Part shown: piece after piece, positions 58,506 to 64,000 of the stretch
How the letters are laid out: every line of letters begins with the position of its first letter
Position numbering within the stretch: the first letter of the stretch is position 1
Origin: Solicoccozyma terricola
Lineage: Eukaryota > Basidiomycota > Tremellomycetes > Filobasidiales > Piskurozymaceae
Length of the DNA: 64,000 bases
Assembly: GCA_001600875.1 (NCBI GenBank)
Contig: BCLD01000007.1
Coordinates: 62,001 to 126,000, forward strand
Direction of reading: 5' to 3'
Made by a program: the position numbers and the translations under genes
The notes under the pieces: model-generated
Databases searched by the model: none
Told to the model about the DNA's origin: nothing
The model's input: only the letters and a program-made list of their open reading frames with translations

Positions 58506-61082
58506 CTATGCAATTACAGACCTCCCAAACGTCCACATCTCTGCAATCGCATCACCTGCCACAACGTCTTCCTCCTCCTCCTCCTCCGCGCCCCCGGCTA
58601 CACCCTCCCCATCCATCTTGGCAAGTGGGAACGGCGTCTTGATCTCATCGATGTTCAACGCCGGGTCACTCTTGATCTTTCGCTTCATCTCCGTCTCAAA
58701 CAGCTGTCAAATGGTCATTTTATTTTTGGTTTCTCTTGTCAGTCCACGGTGCAGCACTCGCACGCATATTCACCACTGCCAGATCGAATAAAAGAAAATC
58801 ACTCACACTAGCATAACTATGATCCAAGAAATCCTCCATGACAAACTCCGGCTTGGTGAACACCTCGGAAAAGATCTTTGCCATCGTCGCCACATGACTC
58901 AAATAATGTCTTGTCAGAGATTTAATTTCCCACAAACAGCTTTCCAACGCCTTTGTCTTCAACGGATCCATTTCATTCGGGTTATACGGGTCTTCATACA
59001 CCCTTGACGGCTCCGCATTCACCGCGAATGGTGATGGATTGACAGGAGCGAAATCGGCATCTTCACGTTGTAGAAGAACCATGCATGATGGATGTCGTTT
59101 AAGGAGGTTGTAAATGAATGGGATTATCATGATGATGGATGCGGGTGGAGCTGTCAAAGCGATTTGAGACAGCCGTTTGATGAATGATGCGATAAGGGTA
59201 GCGGGAAGAAGGCTGTATTGTCGATGCCAAATTCTCGATTAGCGTGAGCAGTGTGTGGGGTAGTTTGAGCGTTTCACAACTCACGGTGATGAAAGGAAAG
59301 TAGCAGACAACCTGAAGAATCTAGCTCGATACTTGACATGCATGACGTTGCGATCCATCAGACCGTAAAGACGTCGATAGAATTGAGGGTATTCCCTGAG
59401 AATTCGTCCATATCGTATTTCAGTTTCCCTAAACCAACGCATAATACCTGCCCAAACAAAGAAATCACCTACAAATTGTACTGCATGATCAACATGAACA
59501 ATCCATTCAAAGACAACAACGCCAGAGGTCCACCTGTTTGAGTGAACACATAAAGGGTGTTTTTGAGTTGAGTATATTTGGCAAAGCCCCTCCTGACAAA
59601 AAGAAATCTCCAACCTACCTCGATCACAAACACTTCCCAGCCAATCCGTTATCCTAACCACTCGCCCTCTCACCAGATTTGGGAAAATCGTCGAATGTAG
59701 AACCAGGAGAATCGATCTCACTTGATCGTCATTCAATCTATGGTGCGCCCATTGCTATCAGTAACCGATCGTCACGATCCCCCAGCACAAGAAAAGCCAA
59801 GAAAAAATGATGCTCACGGTAGACTCAACAACCCCAACCAAGCACTGGTAAACCCCTTCCTATGACTTTCCACGCTCCAAACACTCCAATGTATACCTCT
59901 CCTATTTTCTCTCTTCCTCTTCTTACCCTTACCTGAAGCAGCATCTTCGTCTGAACTCGCTTCGGAAGACTCATAGTACGCCATCCAGTCGTCTGCTACT
60001 CCCGGTTTCTTCTTCTCCTTCTTCTCTCCCTCCGTCGCTCCGGTCTTTGATTTCTTGGTAGGTTGGAATCCTGTAGGTGGGGTTGCCAAGGTAGGGACGA
60101 AGAATTCGTTGATATCTTCCGTCTTTTGAGGGAGGTTTTGAAGAGGAAGAAGAAGGGAGAGGGTGGATGGAGTCAAGGAAGAAGGAATAGAGGCGTTCGT
60201 CGTGGAGTACTCTTCGATGATGGTTCTGGAAAAAAAGTTGGAATTGCGTCAATAACAGTAGCAGAAGGGGGTCACAACCTTTGACGAGCTCACGAAATCT
60301 CCTTGAAGAATCCCCAACGGAGATCATCATAATCGACCAGATGCTTGACCAGAATGTCCTTTACATCCTTGGGTATGACCTCGTCGTCTTCCGGAACATA
60401 CTGGTTCTCTGCAACGATAGAGAGTGCACCATCTTTCTTCTTTCGTCCACCACGAGGGGAATGGTTTGGTGTCAGGACGGATGCGAGGATCCGATGAAGG
60501 TGAGGAAGTGAGATGGTCGGGTTGGCGGCTGTAGAGGAGAGTGGAGGAAGAAGGTTGAGGAGGATCTTAACCGCAGAAGTCTAGGTATCCAAGTCTTCAT
60601 CAGTTTGGATTCAACGCTTCTAGCCAGAGATAAAAGGGACTCACCCGCAGTGAACCCTCTGCATCCCATAGTAGTCCACACAAAACCTCTACGTACTCCT
60701 TCAGTCTCCCTTCTACCCATTCCGCTACGACATTCTCCTTGCCTTGTCCTTGCTCTTCCTCCTCTGCCTGGCTCCTTCGAGACACTCTCGTCAATTTGCC
60801 CTCTTCCAGGAATTTAATAAAAACACGGTACAACGCCCATATGGATTTGTGGACCACTTCCGGTTCATCTTCACGAGTCAAGGAGAGAAGTGTGAGGAGT
60901 GGATTTGGGTTGTAAGCCGACGACAAGAGTGTCGACTCGGTGCTGGTGATGGTAGCGAGATGGCGAGCGGCTTGATCAGGCGCCGGAACAGAAGACTTGT
61001 CCTTCTTCGACTTGGGGACCGAGGAGGTAGATGCCTTGGCCATGGTGATGGTGATACCGAGCTGTCGACGATTATGGTCCAT
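58506..61082 (-). CDS. NOC4: NOC4 nucleolar ribosome-biogenesis factor
   Basis: NOC4 forms the Noc4-Nop14 complex needed for 40S maturation and nuclear export. The protein starts with a basic segment (SKKDKSSVPAPDQAARH). The first exon matches the Noc4 N-terminal alpha-solenoid (VHKSIWALYRVFIKFLEEGK). Later exons give WGFFKEIS, an acidic/basic inserted region (about 60000-60100) and DWLGSVCDRG, then YRRLYGLMDRNVMHVKYRARF, and LTAPPASIIMIIPFIYNLLK, the CCAAT-binding-factor-like Noc domain. The end is acidic (EEEEEEDVVAGDAIAEMWTF). The start is either the ATG at 61082 or the one at 61043 in the same frame. About eight to nine exons are present. Two CACGTG motifs flank it (58438-58443 and 61134-61139). 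Confidence 0.9.
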
Positions 61083-61372
61083 GGGTGTTGAGCCGCTGCT
61101 GTTGAAATAATCGACATCGCTGGAAATGTATTTCACGTGTCGGACTGGCGGGGATGGCGGCGGCAACGATGGCGACGGACGGAGGTGGTGGTGGGGGTGG
61201 GGGGGAGCACAGGGAGTATCACTTGCCATCAGCAGCAGACCGGGTATCCATACAGTCCCTCTGTCCGTCCTCCATCCAGTCCTGCGCCGGTCAGCTCGAT
61301 ATGAACCCGACAATCCATCTGGTGACGGTCCAGTCGCGATCTTCTTCCTGAAGCTGGGGAATGCACGCTACC
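61083..61372. promoter_or_regulatory. Divergent NOC4/ULP2 promoter
   Basis: This 290-bp gap between divergent start codons contains CACGTG at 61134-61139 and a GGTGG-rich stretch. It must drive both genes; use of the motif is inferred. Confidence 0.45.
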
Positions 61373-64000
61373 ATGGAGAAGTGAGTTTCTTCAATCGTTC
61401 TTTTCAGGTGGGACACATGGTGATTGATAACGAGCATCTGAATTCAATCTCGACAGTGCTCCAGTCATTAAAATGTTGACTCAAGGCAAAATCAGACCCA
61501 AGATTGACCTCGGCGCTTCTGAAACAATGTCGAAGCCTAAGGGAGGACCCGTGGATTTAGATGTGACAGTACTGGAAAGGCAAAGAGAGGGGAAGAAGGA
61601 GAAGTCGAAGTCAGTGTAAACGTCGTGGTCGCCAAGTATTCTTCGTACTGATTGAAAAGCACGAATTCCACGATCAGAACTATCGCATTGAGCTCAGCTG
61701 TACCTATAAAACCACCTGGTGAACAGGACAATCCTTTATTCAAAGTAAGGCGCCCAGACAGTTACTGCTCCAATCACGTCTTCAGAACTTATCACTACAC
61801 TACATCCCTACTCTACAGAAGCCCGACAAACTGAATGGCTCGCCGTTTGCCCTAGGTAAGAACAACTTGGCGGGTCACGCCGGCTCTTCCAAAAAGTCTC
61901 AGGAAAGCGGTCGTTCAACCTTCCCACCCACACCGCAAGGATCATTCTACCAAGGTCAAAGTGATTCACCGATATCTCGTTCCAAAGATTCACGGAAGGC
62001 TTCATATTCCGGTGCTGCGGACGGTCAGTCTCGCGTCAAATCTTACGGTGACATTGCAAGGCCACCCCGACATCGCGACGCTGTACCCAGCTCGTCCAAG
62101 TCATCGAAAGTATCCACCTCTAACAATAATACCAGGACAGCAAATAAGTCGAAATCCACCTCTCAGAAACATTCCGTGATCAGCAAACTACCTCAACATG
62201 ATGAGGCGCACTTCGTTATTGACTTGATGTCGGATGAGGATGTTGGCGAGCTTGTCATACAACCGGTATCGACCCCTCCCGGACTGTTGACGCGCGAAGA
62301 AAAGGTGGAAAGTCGAGATGGTGATTATGTGGATCATCGATCGAAAGGGAAAGGAAAAAGTTTGCAGCAAAGACGAGTCGAGCAGCTGGCCTTAGAAGAC
62401 GAACGACGATCTCCAGGTGACGACGAATACGAAGACGAAGACGAAGAACCAGAACGAGAAGAAAAGGAGGAAGAGGAGGAGGAAGAGGAGAAATTGGAGA
62501 AGGGTGCAGCAACTAGACAACAGAGAGATGCACAGAATCGAAACGGAAAGGAAAGGGAATCGGCCGATCAGCTCCCAGACCACATAGAAAACTTCCCTGA
62601 ATCACCACGTCTCGGTCCTCAAGATCAAAGATATCCAGCTTCACATGCGGTTCAGCAGGTGGAGCCCACCTCGCAGAAGCTTCGACATGAGAAGTTAAAG
62701 GCGTCTGGCAGACATGGCGTGGGGGCAGTGTCTTTGGGGCAAACGACGTACTCATCGGGGAGATCTATCGGTCAACCTGACCGTCCTCTGCAATCATTGA
62801 GCAGAAAGCCGATGAAGGACAGTAAGGGTATTGTGAGTTGCAAGGCGCGACATTGACGTCCCCAGTTATGTCTCTCTAACGTCGATTCTAAATCGCTACA
62901 GGTTCTCTCTCGCTCGAAATCGCATCTGCCTACTTCTCGCGTCGACCATGCTTTTCTTTCATCGGTCAACAGTATCACTTTATCATACGAAACTCGCGGC
63001 CGGGAGAACAACTACTCCGTGAATGCTGCCTGCCTGGAGGGAGCCAAATTCCACTTGGATCTAAAGGCAGATGACTTCGTCATTCGCGGTTTACGGGAGT
63101 TGAAAGAGCCGCAGCTTGTCATACCACTCCTGTGTGCTTCCAGGGTTCAGGTGAGTTCCCCTATTCAGATTCCTTTTACTTATCCAACGCTTATACTATA
63201 ATCCAGCTCGTCAAGACCACTGTGAAAATCCCAGCGACAGCATATCTCTTCGTGACAATCGATGGTAATTTCGCCTCTCAGATTGTCGACCTGCTCGGGG
63301 CCCGCAAGCTGGGTGAGTGACCCTTGCCCAAATGCACGAGGTCACATGTCTTATGCTTTTTGCTCCTTCTGTCTGGGTTCAATAGGGGAAATATCTCGTG
63401 CCACTCTGATTTTAACATTGACTTTCGATGGTCAAAAGTGGGCTGAGATGAAGGCCAATCTTGAAACTTGGCTATCGAGCAAGGGAAAGTCAGGTTTAGA
63501 TATTGACATCCGTCAAGGTGTTGTTGCGTGAGTCCATAACCTTCACCGCCACTTTCCGCAAATATTTGACGATATCCTGACAATTGAGGACAGCCCCAGC
63601 ACATTACCAGCTTTGATAGAAGAAATGGCAGCAAAGACAACCGCTCAGAACGACTCGTCAATCCCCGCTCATCCTAAAGACAGTGATCGGCCTAAACCCA
63701 AACCGAGAGGTGACATCGTGGCTGCTACGGGTCCTCGTCAAACGACTCTTACATTCAGGCAGCAGCCGCGGAAGGAGGAGGAAAACCTTTATGTCCATCG
63801 CCTCAGATCTGAACCAAGACGCTCCAACCGGCTCAGCAACCATCAATCATATGAAGGAAATGGTGGAGACAATCCGATGTATTCGCCAGAGTACCCCAAC
63901 CGTACCACCCCGCCGCCAGATCCCAATACTGTGATCTGCGTTTGGCCTCCTGTCGGTCGATCTGAAATCCATCTTACGAAGGGTGACTTGCATCGGCTCG
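61373..64000 (+). CDS. ULP2: ULP2-like SUMO protease (N-terminal part)
   Basis: The gene runs off the window at 64000. The first coding exon is 8 nt (61373-61380), then 61457-61609, 61693-61744, 61819-62832, 62902-63150, 63207-63312, 63386-63527 and 63594 onward, all in phase, about 710 residues so far. The long low-complexity region (Ser/Lys and Glu/Asp/Arg runs) contains the hydrophobic-acidic stretch HFVIDLMSDEDVGELVI, which looks like a SUMO-interacting motif. A folded segment follows (LKADDFVIRGLRELKEPQLV; TVKIPATAYLFVTIDG). The last visible sequence, NTVICVWPPVGRSEIHLTKG, matches the start of the Ulp/SENP6-7 peptidase domain; the catalytic His-Asp-Cys lie beyond the window. The assignment rests on this start and on architecture, so it is probable rather than certain. 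Confidence 0.72.

Overview
This looks like a nuclear chromosome segment from an intron-dense basidiomycete yeast, most likely of class Tremellomycetes. Nearly every gene is broken by many short (about 45-90 nt) GT-AG introns. Neighbouring genes share short promoters or nearly touching 3' ends. The recognisable proteins are core fungal ones with basidiomycete-like architecture. The class assignment is an inference from gene structure and protein flavour, not from a marker gene. I found no rRNA, tRNA, CRISPR array or intact transposon.

Layout, left to right. 1-1351: 3' part of the ribosomal ABC-F ATPase ARB1 (+). 1966-3857: ESA1/KAT5 histone acetyltransferase (+). 4014-7526 (-) and 7850-8944 (+): SPB1 rRNA methyltransferase and MTQ2 release-factor methyltransferase, transcribed divergently. 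9134-12794: NAD-dependent glutamate dehydrogenase GDH2 (-). 12795-15877: a 3.1 kb gene-poor, repeat-bearing stretch. 15878-20008: importin-beta of the TNPO3/Mtr10 type (+), whose first intron carries a minisatellite. 20837-24774: Zn2Cys6 transcription factor with 19 exons (+). 24970-26129: Kelch protein (+). 26191-30743: BRE4/aromatic-acid-exporter-like membrane protein (-). 30961-32932: membrane-anchored phosphoglycerate-mutase-like phosphatase (+). 33181-41118: four diverged F-box-like genes, one + and three -. 41864-43876: ABHD1/3-type hydrolase (+). 44167-46917: large low-complexity protein ending in a CaaX box (-). 47523-51266: TAPT1 family membrane protein (+). 51313-52564: LaeA/UMTA-like methyltransferase (-). 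53256-54209: coiled-coil, tail-anchored orphan (+). 54234-58331: DIS3/RRP44 (-). 58506-61082: NOC4 (-). 61373-64000: ULP2-like SUMO protease, cut by the window end (+).

Functionally, five genes serve ribosome making or translation (ARB1, SPB1, MTQ2, NOC4, DIS3), and two nuclear regulators (ESA1, ULP2) lie beside them. The accessory-looking parts are the F-box cluster, the CaaX protein, the tail-anchored orphan and the repeat-rich gap. A striking base-level feature is a set of long C homopolymers (15-40 nt), several of them inside introns on the coding strand. Spliced models were built by hand. For ESA1, SPB1, MTQ2, GDH2, the importin, the zinc-cluster factor, the Kelch gene, the phosphatase, the multi-exon F-box genes, the hydrolase and TAPT1, exon lengths sum to whole codons ending at a stop, which supports those models. 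I saw no clear-cut novel defence or biosynthetic system; the best leads for something undescribed are listed in the findings.
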